NCBI RefSeq assembly: GCF_902635505.1
Contig: NC_045427.1
Coordinates: 621,438,665-621,502,664, forward strand
Source of the DNA: Sarcophilus harrisii
Lineage: Eukaryota; Chordata; Mammalia; Dasyuromorphia; Dasyuridae
Reading direction: 5' to 3'
Length of the DNA: 64,000 nt
The stretch's first letter is position 1; every line of letters begins with the position of its first letter. Below are positions 34,448 to 45,767 of this stretch, one piece after another. A model generated the notes under the pieces. It saw only the letters and a program-made list of their open reading frames with translations, ran no database searches and was not told where the DNA came from. The translations under genes and the position numbers were made by a program.

Positions 34448-34620
34448 ATGCATTTGGAATTTGAAAGCAACTTTAGAAATCATGTAATCTAATCCAATTC
34501 TTTTATTGAAAAGTGAGAAAGGAGGTTTAGAGAGGTTAACTCAAAAATCAATATTGGTATGTCTAAGGTTTTATAAATATTAAGCCATAGATTTAAGATT
34601 CAAGTTTTGGTTAGAGGATA
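34448..34620 (-). repeat. MIR/CORE-SINE fragment
   Basis: tttggaatttgaaagcaactttagaaatcatgtaatctaatccaattc, then aaaggaggtttagagaggtta. Reversed marsupial MIR tail and core. Confidence 0.65.
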
Positions 34621-34639
34621 ATTGTCTTATCTATTTGGA

Positions 34640-34803
34640 ACCAGAAAGGAACTTAGAGCCATCCAGTCCTATTACCCCATTTTAAAGATGAAAAAGTAGA
34701 GGCTCAGAGAAGGTTTGGAATTTGCCTAAAGCCACACAGGTAGTAAATGGCAGAATTAGTTTCTTTGGCTTCATTGTTCCTGAACTCTTGTTACACTATC
34801 TCA
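34640..34803 (-). repeat. MIR/CORE-SINE fragment
   Basis: ccagaaaggaacttagagccatccagtcctattaccccattttaaagatgaaaaagtagaggctcagag, ctaaagccacacaggtagtaaatgg. Confidence 0.8.
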
Positions 34804-35139
34804 TATAGTTGTTACAAGTATCAGATCCCATAATTCCTGTACTGTCGTTTCTAAACTGTAGAACACTGTCAGTGGGAATGATTAGATCTACAAATCATTT
34901 TAAAGGGAAGCTGCTACTTCATTTTCCTTATCTTCATCTCATGTTTGTGGATTTGGTTGGCTTTGAGGCTGTCCAGATGTATCCCCAGAAGAGGCCTTGC
35001 CAATTAGCTTGCTGTACAGCTCTGAAATTTAGTCTGTGGTTTAATACTAGGGAAAGGTACAAGCCTAGATAGAGCTTGCTACACAAGGTCTCTGGGCTTA
35101 TTATTGGTATCCAGGTCAAGGGAATCATAAGATAATATC
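34804..35139. other. Unassigned non-coding stretch
   Basis: Open frames of 87 and 64 codons on opposite strands overlap here without a recognisable domain. Nothing else seen. Confidence 0.35.
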
Positions 35140-35345
35140 TCTATAGACAGGGTCTTAGGAGGGACAATTCCTTAGACATCATGTAGTCCTACCCTCTCAT
35201 TTGCTAGATGATGAAACTGAAACTTAAAGAGACTAAGCAACCTCTCTAAATCTACACAGGTGATAATTGAAAAGGTGGGTTTTGAACCTTTGTCCTCTAA
35301 TTCTAAATCCAATAGCCTTTTCACTGAACTATATAACCTCACTCA
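35140..35345 (-). repeat. MIR/CORE-SINE
   Basis: ccttagacatcatgtagtcctaccctctcatttgctagatgatgaaactgaaac, ctacacaggtgataattg, gggttttgaacctttgtcctctaattctaaatccaatagcc. Confidence 0.8.
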
Positions 35346-35404
35346 ATATAGTTCAGGAATTTCTAGAGATTATTTCATCCATGTACAGGTGGTTCTAGGA
35401 TCCT

Positions 35405-35465
35405 TAATTTCTTCTTTCATTCACTATTGAATGAATATTTACTCTGTGTAAAATACTAGCATTGG
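35405..35465 (-). repeat. L2/MIR 3' terminus fragment
   Basis: ttcattcactattgaatgaatatttactctgtgtaaaatactagc resembles the reversed LINE2/MIR terminus. Confidence 0.4.
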
Positions 35466-35884
35466 GCTCAGATTTTTTCAGATTTCTAATCTGTATTTGT
35501 TATGCTTCGGTGTATTTTTTTTTCAAATACTTCACAATAAAACGTGGGTTTTTCTCAAATTTAATGTTATTTTTCTGGCATGATCTAATTCCATCTATCA
35601 CTGGTGTGTACCCTTGTTTCTCACTGAGTTTCAATATTCAGATTCTCTCGCACTTCCCTTTCTACTTTGCTTCGTACTTTTAACCTTTTTATATGTTGGG
35701 TATTAATAATGGTTTTTTTCCTACTTGTAACCTCCAATTCATAGATTTCAGTTGTGTTCCTAACAATATGAAGCATGCTACTGTTACCTCCTTCTGTACT
35801 ACCAAAAAATCATTGACATACTCTGTAACTGTAGCAGCTAAATTAGATAACATGTGGGAAAGTGTTTTAATATGTTCATTCATT
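35466..35884. other. Unassigned non-coding stretch
   Basis: Short frames on both strands, no domain, no family recognised. Confidence 0.35.
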
Positions 35885-35990
35885 TCTTTGTTCGTGCGTA
35901 TATTTTATTTAGTCAGCAAACATTTTGGGGGACCATACTATATAAGGAACTGGTCTACATGTGGGGAATAGATAGACAAGAAAGTTTCAA
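35885..35990 (-). repeat. L2 3' terminus fragment
   Basis: attttatttagtcagcaaacattttgggggaccatactatataaggaactggtc is a degraded reversed L2 end. Confidence 0.4.
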
Positions 35991-36084
35991 AGGACTGGCT
36001 GTACAAATATAAGCTTATTTAAAGACTTGGTCATAGAAAATCCAGGGTAACATCTGAGCTCTGATGATAATGGAAAAGGGAAAC

Positions 36085-36172
36085 TCAAGTATCCTCCTCT
36101 CTAGATTGTAACTTCCTCACGTGTAGAATGAAGGAATTAGTCTAATTAATCTCTAATAAGGTCTCTTGCAAC
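36085..36172 (+). repeat. MIR core and tail
   Basis: cctctctagattgtaacttcctcacgtgtagaatgaaggaattagtctaattaatctctaataaggtc. Degenerate core followed by the marsupial tail. Confidence 0.5.
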
Positions 36173-36174
36173 CA

Positions 36175-36300
36175 ATCATTCAACAAAATATGTTCTGTAT
36201 GATAGTCACTGAGCTACGTGCTGGAGATACAAAGACCAAATCAAAACAATCCTTAATTCCAAGGAGCTAACATTCTATTGTGGTCAAACCTGAAAACCAT
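36175..36300 (-). repeat. L2 3' terminus
   Basis: caatcattcaacaaaatatgttctgtatgatagtcactgagctacgtgctggagatacaaag ... caatccttaattccaaggagctaacattctattg: clear reversed L2 end. Confidence 0.8.
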
Positions 36301-36359
36301 GATTTAAAAAAAGACCAGCCATTATGTTTTATGAAATCACACATACAAACTTTTTAGAT

Positions 36360-37760
36360 GTATTAAAACCAGAGGGGAAAATTAAGATAGAAAATGTCCA
36401 CCAATAACTTTCTGAACTGAACTTCAAACAGAAAGCAAATAAACAAATTCCGGAGTTCCCATATCAAAGGAGAAAAATTGCAAACATCCAAAAAGAAGTA
36501 ATTTAAGTATTAAAAAAATCAATCAAGATCATATAAGATCAGGACGTTTCTATTAAAACTAAAGAAGACTTTGGAATCAAATAGTCCAAAAGTTGAAAGA
36601 GATAGACAAAACCAAGAAAATAATCATATTGAAAAAGCTGAGTATGATCCCACAGACCAAATAAAAGAACTTTAATGGAATAGGGAACTTCTAAAATTTT
36701 CTGATCAAAAGATTACAGTTGAACGCAAACTTTGAAATGTAAATACAATAGTCAATATAAATGTATAAGGAAATCTCTTTGAGCAATTAGAATAAACTAT
36801 ATGATACTATAGTTTTAGCATTCTCATAGAGGGAGAAGAAATAACTCTCCTTTCAGGACCTTTATGTCTTAAAAGGATATAGAGGAAATTAAATAAGAAA
36901 ACCTTTGGGCATTTAATGGTTCAATTTTTGGAGTCTTTAGAAAAGAAAGAGAAGGGAAAATAAAAAGAGGACTATATGAGCGTCAAAGAGAGAAAGAAGA
37001 GGAGGAAATTGCTTTTTCTCACTATTGGGGTGTGTGAGAAGAATATATAAACATGGTAGAGAGGGAAGGGAGAAAGGGTATCAGATGAATCCCATTCTTA
37101 TCTGAAATGGACAAAAGAGGGATAAACCTATGTTCTGTTTAGAAGTAATGCATCAACTTCAACAGGGAAATAAGTAGAGATAGGGAGGTGAAGATTAAGA
37201 GAGAGGATAATACCAAGGAGGGAACAGCTACAAACAAAACAAACTTATTGATCCTGAAAGATGGGGAATGATTAGAAGGGGGAAAAAGAAAGAAAAAACA
37301 AAGAAAATTGAAGATGGTGACCATCATTTGGGAAATGCCTGAACACACTGGGTCATGTAAATATATTTGAATATTATTACTCTGTGAATTGAAAGGAACC
37401 TTTCAAAAAGAAAAACCTGTGAATAAAAACATATGCAGAGTGAAGAAAGCAAAAGCAAGGAACAAGCTCGTATAAGTAAGCAGTGTGTAGAGGGGGAAAT
37501 GACTCCCAAATCCTTAAAAACCCCAATCAATATGAAGAATTCCCATTTTTCCAGAGGATCTATCATAAAGGATGTAATCCATCTCCTGACACAGAAGTGA
37601 CAGACTCAAAGTGCATAAAGTGACATTTATTTTTCGACAGAGCCACTGCATGGATACATTTTGTTTGACTATGCTTATTTGTTACATTTCTCCTCCCTTT
37701 CTCTTGGATTTTATTGGAGTGGGCATCAAAGAAAGGAAAGAAATATTACCTAGAATGATG
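36360..37760 (+). mobile_element. Probable old HAL1-like (half-L1) relic
   Basis: About 36640-36760 resembles the end of marsupial L1 ORF1 and what follows (cttctaaaattttctgatcaaaagatt, aactttgaaatgtaaatacaatagtc). A purine-rich non-coding stretch follows. At about 37370-37760 comes an old L1 3' end (gaatattattactctgtgaa, atgcagagtgaagaaagcaaaagcaaggaacaa, tttgtttgactatgcttatttgttac). No reverse-transcriptase segment lies between, the order expected of a half-L1. Very degraded; could be two unrelated pieces. Confidence 0.35.
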
Positions 37761-38039
37761 TCAAAAACAGAAGGCAACTGATTTTTTTTTTAATTAAAAG
37801 AAGGTAACCAAAGGAAGTTCAGAAGGAAACATAGATGAGCAGGAGAATTTTATATAAACTGTGGGTTTTATTTATTTATTTTTTTAAAGCAAGCCATACC
37901 TATAAAATGCAGACTTATACTTGATACTTTTTGCTTTCTATTATATATTTGGAAATGCTCTTATTTTAAGTTCAAAACAAAAGAAAACATTTTATTGAGG
38001 AGAAACAACATATAGACAAATGTGAAGTAATTTTGGAGG

Positions 38040-38965
38040 CTACTATCCGTAGAGGAGAATCAGGAAAGGCTTAACTGGGGAAGTAGCATCTGAGATGATC
38101 CTGGTAGTAACTGCGCAAGGCAAAAGTGAAAATGAGTATGTTCCAGGAAAGTGTATAACAACTTACAGAAAGGCAGGCATGGAAATAAGGGATAAAATCC
38201 TGGACAGAAAGAATAGTAAGTGGGCAATAAGGGATAAAATGTAGATGGTAAAGAGAGTGATAGTTAAGAAGCCTGGAAAGTAAACTAGAATCAGATTGGG
38301 TAGGGCTTTAAATACCAACCAAATGGCATCTATATTTAACCTACAAGCAACAGAGAGACACTAAAGGTCTTTGATCTGGGAAGTGAAACTAGATTTGTAT
38401 GAAAGAGGAAGATCAAGATTTGTCTAGTGATTGAATGTTGTATTTATGGTGGGTGTGGTGATAGGGAGTATGTGAAAAATTAAGTGAGGAGTGAAAAAAG
38501 ACTTCAAAGTTACTAATCTGCATGCATGTAAAGATGGTAGTGTCTTTGAAAGAAATAGAAAAGTTGGGAAGAGAACTGGCTTTGGATAGATAAGAAGGGC
38601 ATTCATTAATTGTATTATGCCTTTTGACACATTAAGAGGGAAATATCCATGGGTATGTTGGTTGTCGAGAAAGTTATTAAATTTTCAGGGTGGACATTTA
38701 TACTTCAGAAATCTGAAAATCATACATAAATCAATTGACTGAACTTGAGAAAGTGTTGGAGAAAATGTTAACAATGTAGATTAAATTAAAAACATAAGAT
38801 TTATACATTTGGAGAGGGGATTCATTGTTAAACATTTACCAGTATGCCCCTGGAAATATATCCTAAGTAACTGGTCATGTAAGACTGGAATTCAGGATTA
38901 GAGATGGTTATTTAGATCTTAATTCTATGGAATTATAAGACTTGAGAGATAATGGCAAAGCAGCT
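38040..38965 (-). repeat. L2 LINE 3' region
   Basis: Reversed L2: gagaatcaggaaaggcttaactggggaagtagcatctgagatgatcctgg, gtagggctttaaataccaacc, caagatttgtctagtg. It continues with weaker similarity (cagaaatctgaaaatc, ggaattcaggattagagatgg). Copy extended but diverged. Confidence 0.65.
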
Positions 38966-39354
38966 CCTATTTTATGAAGGAAGTAGAAGAAGTAAGTTAG
39001 GATTGAGGGGTTTGAGATAAGAAATCATTAATAAGAACACATCCAGATATAGCAGATTGTAGAAATTAGAGTAGTAATTAGAAAAAGGGAACGAAAATCT
39101 CCAAAGAGAAGAAAAGATAATATTAAAGATTGTCTAGGGTAGGCTAACTTCCATCTAGAATGCAGTGTATTCAGACATTCCAAAGTTTCTTGAGCCTCCT
39201 CATCTATCTGGGACTATAGTAGTGGTTTAGACCCCCTTTTCTGAAAATGATTCCTTTGAAAGTTTACTAAATTTTTATGATTACCTTTTTAATTTTTGTG
39301 CTATTTGTGTTTCTAGGAACAGCATTCCTATAATAATAAATGTATAATATTTGA

Positions 39355-39575
39355 TTTTGTATAGTACTTTTAACTTTGCAAAGCACTTTGTATACATTTG
39401 AGTTTGAACTTCACAACAGTTCTGAGAGATAATTATAGATGCTATGATCATGTGGCAGATGATGAAACTAAAGCTCAGAGAGTCTGTGACATGGTCACTA
39501 CCATTCAATCACCAATGTAGGATTATGATCATAGGATTTTTTGACTCAAATCCAGTGTTTAATAATGGCATAGTG
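39355..39575 (-). repeat. MIR
   Basis: tttgcaaagcactttgtatacatttg, cttcacaacagttctgagag, gatgatgaaactaaagctcagagag, gtaggattatgatcataggattttttgactcaaatccagtg. Reversed. Confidence 0.75.
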
Positions 39576-40844
39576 TTATTCCATGGAATATCCAATTCCT
39601 TTAAAAGCAAAAGAAAACAAAACAAATTATTTTAGTTATGCTATCTTCCAACTACCTTCTTAATAATATTCATGCTTTTCCATCCCCTTCTAGTCCCTTA
39701 CCTAGAATTTTCTTAAATACTATTTTTTTTCTCCAAAGAATGTCCACAGGCTCAACTGAAGGTAAAATTCATTGTTGAAGCAGTTTTGAAGGAAGCAAAT
39801 CAATGGAACTACTCTCTTGAGTCTAAGGCTGAGTAGAGAATCCTATGAAGGGCTCTGATACCCAGATAGGCTCTTTGGCATTCAGCAGAGAATACTTGCA
39901 AAAAGTACTGAAGAAAATCTCCTTTTTTAGGCTTATGTAGTGTGTGCGCGTGTGTGGGATAATATTCCAAATACCCTGAATGTTTCTTAATACATCCTAT
40001 GGGACCTGACCTAAGCTGGGAGGTCTATATTTGAATTCTTCTCAAGTGCCTGGTAGTATATCCCTGCAGGGCCTAATACAAGAGGCAATTAAGTAGTGTG
40101 TGCATTATCCAGTTAAGGGTAAAGTAGCCCTAATGCCCAGGTGGGTGACAGAGGCAAGATGGAGTGTCTCCTAATGACCTCTTGCCAAGCCCTGTTTGTT
40201 TTTCCTCGTCTCTGCCCAGTGGCAGAGCTAAGCTGGAGGCTCTGCTGAGATAAGGGATTCCCTGTCTTCTTGAATTTCTTCCCCTCCTTTTTTATTTTCC
40301 AGGGTGGTAAAGAAAACAGGTCTGAGATTAAGGAAGAAGCAAAGAATGATTAGAGAGTGCTCTTATATTACCCCATCAGGAAGCTGAGTGTCTAATTGAA
40401 ATAGTGGCCTTGAAGGACCAGACCTCCCACTGGGGAGTTGGATCAGACTGTCCTCTAGGCTGAAAGTATCATTATTTAAGCTGTTTAAGATGACAAGTGA
40501 ATACAGTCCTTCAGATACTTCTGAGGAAATAGGTCAGTTTTGGAATGGGTCCTGGGATCAAGACTCATCACAAGGAAAATTTGGACCAATCTGCCAGGTC
40601 AGCACCTTGAAATATCTTTTATAAACTCATTAAGTATTTCCTCTAATGTACCTCTGTAGTTGGAGACAATATTCCTGAAAAGAGTAGATTACTGCCTAGG
40701 AGCTACTAATCCATGGGCTGAAAGGCTGGTCAAACCTGCCCAGTATAGGAATGGGGTCCTGAGGGAGCCTGGGAAATATCCTCCCCTGGAGGTCTTTTAG
40801 TACAACATAAACATTAATCTGTCTGAAATGGCTTAGATAAGGGG
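39576..40844. other. Unassigned stretch, higher GC than average
   Basis: About 39960-40850 is noticeably richer in G+C and poorer in recognisable repeats than its surroundings. It is a possible unique or regulatory segment, or an old LTR. No open frame or family recognised. Confidence 0.3.
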
Positions 40845-40920
40845 CTGGAGACAAGGCACTGAACCAGATGAGCTCAGGGTGTCTCTTGCTACTACCTGTT
40901 TTTATGATTTTATGGTTTAA
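40845..40920 (+). repeat. MIR marsupial-type tail
   Basis: actgaaccagatgagctcagggtgtctcttgctactacctgtttttatgattttatgg follows the usual tail ggactagatgacctctaaggtcccttccagctctaa...atgattctatg. Confidence 0.5.
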
Positions 40921-41144
40921 TAATGGAATTTTACAACTTTGCTTTGTGTGGCCTTCTCTCTCCCTAACTATGCACAGGCTGGCCCTGGTGACTGGAATGT
41001 ATCCTCTGTTCAGCTCCACCCCTTGGAATCTCTAGTTTTCTTCAAAATTTGTTTCGGTTGATTACTAAGAGGGTTTTTTTCTGATCTCACCTTCTCCTAG
41101 CAGCTAGTTTTTCCTTTTCTAGCCCTTCACTAAAATAATTTTGT

Positions 41145-41280
41145 GTAGAATAACCAGCATGATAGAGGATAAGGAGCTGGTCTTAGATCTGGGAAGAATT
41201 GGATTTGAATCTTGCATCTGAAACATAGTTAATGCATGACCCTTAATTTCTCAGAGCTTTCAAGAAATTTTTTTTCTCTG
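41145..41280 (+). repeat. MIR 5' half
   Basis: aaccagcatgatagaggataaggagctggtcttagatctgggaagaattggatttgaatcttgcatctgaaacatag. Confidence 0.75.
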
Positions 41281-41282
41281 TT

Positions 41283-41710
41283 GCACTGTTTAAAATTTTT
41301 TCAATTAACCAACATTTATTTTTTCTCTCATTCCCCATTTAAAAACAATCACACCTTAAGAATAAATATAGATGGTCAAACAAAATAAATCCTTACACTG
41401 TCCATGTTTAAAATGTATATCTCATTCTGTCTTTTGAGTCCATCCACTCTCTGTCAGGAAGTGAATAGCATTCTTCCTCACTGATACCCTGAAAGCATAT
41501 TAGTCAAAGCACTGGAAAAAAATTCTTGAGTCTTTCTGAATTGACCTTAAAATACAATTGTTGAATATATTTTTCTGTTTTGCTAATTCTACATCAATTC
41601 ATGCAACTTTTCCCCAATTTCTCTGAAACATTTCCTTTCATCATTCCATAAACAATGTTACAATAATATGCTATGATTTTTCAGCCATTTCCTAACTAAG
41701 GGAATGGATT
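41283..41710 (-). mobile_element. L1 LINE 3' end (old subfamily)
   Basis: Reversed: ttaaccaacatttattttttctctc, agatggtcaaacaaaataaatccttacactgtccatg, gtctcattctg-type (atctcattctgtcttttgagtccatccactctctgtcagg), atttctctgaaacatttcctttcatcattcc. Same 3'-end type as 37370-37760. Confidence 0.75.
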
Positions 41711-41844
41711 CAAAAAAGCTACTCAAAGAACTATCCAAGACTGGAACTTTCAGAGTAATGACAGATCTGCACTGAAGAGAGTTTCCTCCCTAGGAATTCT
41801 CTACATCAACGAAACTCTACATGTCTGGCAGACATTTTTATATG

Positions 41845-41985
41845 TCTATATGTTGATTCCCTTTTAAGCTCCTTGAAGATACGGTCTGTTTTACATTTTT
41901 ATGCTTTAATCCTCAGCACATATCAGAGTTCCTGAAACATAGTATGTGCTTTAATAAATTTTTATTGCTATATTGATTTATTGAA
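41845..41985 (+). repeat. L2 3' end
   Basis: ttttaagctccttgaagatacggtctg ... cctcagcacatatcagagttcctgaaacatagtatgtgctttaataaatttttattg. Confidence 0.85.
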
Positions 41986-42084
41986 TATAGTACTGATGTT
42001 GCAGGATTAAATAATAATAAAAATACTGTAATATTTTACAATGTAATAAAAATAATAATATAATGTAATGATAACAATAATATT

Positions 42085-42260
42085 ATATTAACCACTCATG
42101 TAGTACTTTTAGTTTAACAGAGAACTTTACATGTTATTTCATTTGATCCTCAAAATAACTCATTTAGTTAGTTGCTATTATAACAAATATTTTATAGTAA
42201 ACTGAGGTTGAGAAAAATTAAATTTATATGTCTAGTAAATTTCTGAGGCAATATTAAAAT
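42085..42260 (-). repeat. MIR fragment
   Basis: gagaactttacatgttatttcatttgatcctcaaaataac, ttttatagtaaactgaggttgagaaaaatta. It sits beside an AAT-rich run (42010-42085). Confidence 0.65.
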
Positions 42261-42864
42261 ATTTAAACAATATTTAAAGTCATTATGTCTTGAAAACAAG
42301 CCTGTTTCATTATGCTTTTTCATTGCTACATATTTGTAGGGCCTTCCTATGGAACATGAAACAGCTTATTTTGGCAGGTCATTTCATTTTTCAGTTATAA
42401 CAGGGATTGTTATAATTGCTAGGAAATTGCTTCTTAGAATGAGTTATCATATGCTTACCATTGGTTTCACAATTTGTTCTAGCTCCCCCCTTCATAGTCA
42501 TGTAAAATAAGTCCTATCTTTTCCAAATGATATAACTTCATATATTTGAATCCTTGTAACTCCTACCTAAATCTTCTCTTTTCTAGGAAAAATGCCCATA
42601 ATCCCTATCCTTAACCAATTTCTTCAAATGTTTCTTTTATGATATGATTTTTAATTTCTTCATAATTCTGCTCACTTTCCCCTATGGGTACTTGAGTTTG
42701 TTGATGTTTCTCCTAAACCATAGAGCATAGAATTGAAAACGATACTAAAAGTTTGGATTAATAAGCATGGACTACAGGAGGGATATGACCCTGCCTTCTT
42801 TCAGACCTCTATTAATGCAGCTTGAGATTATATAAACTTTTATGTATTATTTTTATATTAGATT

Positions 42865-42965
42865 ATTAAGATTAGACTGTAAACTACAGGAAGACAGACC
42901 ATTTGATTTTTTTTTGTATCCCCAAAGTTTAGTACAGTGTCTGCACATTTAATTATTGCAGTCCT
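42865..42965 (+). repeat. L2 3' terminus
   Basis: attaagattagactgtaaactacaggaagacag ... gtatccccaaagtttagtacagtgtctg. Confidence 0.65.
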
Positions 42966-43014
42966 TTCTACATTTGTCTGAGGTTTTTTGATTCCACTTG
43001 TTTCTTTGTCTCTT

Positions 43015-43190
43015 TCGTTTTGTTTTGACAAAAATACTGGAGTGTTTTGCTATTAAAAAGGCAAACAGGATCAAGTGACTTGGATATAGACAACCAAATG
43101 TCTGAGGTCAGATTTGAACTCAAGAAGACAAGTTTTCCTGACTCCAAACCTGGCACTCTACCAATTGTGCCACTGAGTTACCTGGGATAG
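43015..43190 (-). mobile_element. Marsupial tailed SINE, internally shortened
   Basis: gacaaaaatactggagtgttttgct (tail region), agtgacttgg, aatgtctgaggtcagatttgaactcaagaagac, ttttcctgactccaaacctggcactctaccaattgtgccactgagttacct (head). Reversed, inside the L3/CR1 relic. Confidence 0.8.
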
Positions 43191-43400
43191 TATTGATTGA
43201 TTGATTTTGATTACCACATCTCTCCTTTGAATCATATTCAACTAAAATCATAGGCTATGAATTGCTATATGACTTTTCCCTCTCCTTGTGCTCCAGCAAT
43301 TATTTTTTGAATTGAGTAAAGAACTTCGTATTTGTTCCAATGAACAAAATGTTGCTTTCCTAAAGTAGCAAGATTATGCTCAATGTATCGACTTATGTTT

Positions 43401-43884
43401 CCACATATTTTCTTAGAGGATTAATTTTTACCATACAATGTGACAACACTAGTAGTGAGCTGTTTCTAGAAGAAAAAATTCCTTCCCTTATAAAGGAAAG
43501 ATTCAGTTTACAACATACAGGTGTGTAGGTGTTCTCTCCCTATTTTTAATGAGACCATAGCCAAGTGTTCACTTCCCATAGATTTCAGACAACTTTGTAG
43601 CCAAAGGTCTTTCGGTTCAAATATTAATCCTATTTAAGTTAAGGTACGAAACTGGAAACCCGAAGAAAATTTGGGAAGTGAGATCTATGATGAGTTGGCC
43701 CAAAAATATCACTGACAGAAAGGTCACTGAAAATGTGTGTCCTTTGATTGGCAATTAGGTTTATATAGGAAGAAAGAATAGTAAGAGGGGAAATGATAGA
43801 ACTTTAAAATTATCTTAAAAAAAAGTTAGTCAGTGAATCCATCAAGCATGTTCTATATGCTTTCTCAAGGTGCCAGTTGAACAA
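43401..43884. other. Unassigned non-coding stretch
   Basis: Nothing recognised. Confidence 0.4.
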
Positions 43885-44410
43885 CTGAATTCAATTAAAT
43901 TCAATCCAACACATAGCCACTAAGTAACTTTTGTATCAGGCAATGTGTCTGGTATCAAGGCAATGCAAAGACAAATGAGCTCATAGTCTACCTGAGGAAA
44001 ATGAAGTGTACATGAATAGGCAGATGCAAAATATATAAAAAAAATTAAAGGAGAAATAATTTTTGGAATAGAGAACAGTAATGATTATGGGGCTCAGGAA
44101 AGCTTATAATATATCATGTGAGCTGAACCTTGAAAGAAGCTAGAGAATTTAGAAGGCAGAATTGAAGAGATAGTACATTCTAGGCAAGAGAGATGGAAAA
44201 GATATAGAAATAGTAAATGGAATGTTGTATAAGCAAGCCAGTTTAGCTGAAACATAGAGTTAGAGGAAGGGGAGCAACATATGATTAGTCTGGAAACATA
44301 GTTTGGAGCTACACTGTGAAGTAACCAGAGGTATTTATATTTTACTCTAGAAATAATTGGGAATTTTTAAAATGAAAGTTGCATGTGGTTGGTCTGTGCT
44401 TCAGTGAAAT
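43885..44410 (-). repeat. L2 LINE 3' region
   Basis: Reversed L2: ccaacacatagccactaagtaacttttgtatcaggcaatgtgtc, gagctcatagtctacctg, catgtgagctgaaccttgaaagaagctag, ggcaagagagatgg, gtatttatattttactctag. Confidence 0.7.
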
Positions 44411-44786
44411 CCTGATTTCTTTTTCTTTGATCTGGTAAATTTTTACCAGTGATTTTTATTTAATAATTCATTTTTCCCAATTGTGTGCATAAAAGAATTT
44501 TCAATATTCATTTTAAAATAGAATTCCAAATTCTCTCTCTTCTCATATCTTTCATTGTGAAGACAAGCAATTTGACATAGATTATACATGTGTAATCATA
44601 TTTCCCTATTAGTCATGTTGTAAAAGAAAACAAAGACTGAAATAAAAAGTCAAGAAAAATAAATTTTAAAAAAAGTAGGCTTCTATCTGTATTCAGACTT
44701 CTTTCTCTGGGGACAGATAGTGTTTTTCATGATAAATCCTTTAGCATTATCTTAGATTATTGGATTGCTAAAAATAGGTAAGTCAT

Positions 44787-45767
44787 AATTTTAAGATGAA
44801 TACATTAAAACCATTTCTATTCATATGAAAAATGCTCTAAATTATTATTGGTCAGAGAAATTATGACAACTCTAGGGTACTACTAATGAATACCTCTCAG
44901 ATTGGCTGAGATGACAGGGAAAGATAATGATGAATGTTGGAGGGGATGTGGAAAAGCTGGGATAGTAATACATTGGTGGTGAAGTTGTGAACTGATCTAA
45001 CCATTCTGGAGCAATTTGGAACTATGCCCAAAGGACTATAAAACTATGCATACCTTTTGATCCAGTGGTGTCTCTACTGGACTTCTTTCCTGAAGAGATC
45101 ATAAAAAAGGGAAAAGGACCTATGTGTGCAAAAATATTAGTAGCAGCCATTTTTGTAGTAGAAACTGGAAACTGAGTGGATGCCCATCAGTTGGAGGATG
45201 GCTGAATAAGTTATGGTATATGAAAGTTATGGAATATTATTATTCTGTAAGAAACAATTAGTGAAATGATTTCAGAAAGCCCTGGAGATACATGAACTGA
45301 TGTTAAGTGAAGTGAGTAGAAGCAGGGAAACATTGTACATAGCAACAGCAAGATTATACACTGATCAATTCTGATAGATGTGGTTCTTTTCAACAGGGAG
45401 GTGATTCAGGCCAGTTCCCATGGTTTTGTAATGAAGACAACATTTGCACCCAGAGAGAGGATTGTGGGGACTGAATGTGAATTAAAACATAGCATTTTCA
45501 CCTATTTTATTGGGTTTTTTTTTGCTTGCTTTTTGTTTTCTTTCTCATTTTTTCCTGTTTTGATGTGATTTTTCTTGTGCACAATGATAATTGTGGAAAT
45601 ATATATAGAAGAATTGTACATGTTTAACATATTGGATTGCTTGTCATCTAAGGAGGATTGTGGGGAAAGGAAGGAAAAAAAAGATTTGGAACACAAGGTT
45701 TTGTATAGGTGAATGTTGAAAATTATCTATGCATATGTTTTAAAAATAAACAGCTTTAATCAAAAAA
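44787..45767 (+). mobile_element. 5'-truncated L1 inserted in the HAL1
   Basis: Begins inside ORF2 (aattttaagatgaatacattaaaaccatttc), passes the C-terminal coding region (aatgttggaggggatgtgg, ccattctggagcaatttgg, ggatggctgaataagttatgg, gatgttaagtgaagtgag) and the 3' UTR, and ends ggttttgtataggtgaatgttgaaaat ... aataaacagctttaatcaaaaaaa. Duplication of 16 bp, two mismatches: 44771-44786 AAAATAGGTAAGTCAT and 45768-45783 AGAATAGATAAGTCAT. Coding capacity is lost. Confidence 0.93.

Larger units (their letters stand above)
42470..43400 (+). repeat. L3/CR1 LINE 3' region, interrupted
   Basis: Segment 42470-42850 reads aactcctacctaaatcttctcttttctaggaaaaatgcccataatccc, tgctcactttcccctatggg, cttgagtttgttgatgtttctcctaa, tctattaatgcagcttgagattatataaactttt, in L3/CR1 3' order. 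Segment 43200-43400 continues (caactaaaatcataggc, tccttgtgctccagcaattattttttgaatt). An L2 end and a tailed SINE separate them. Confidence 0.75.
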
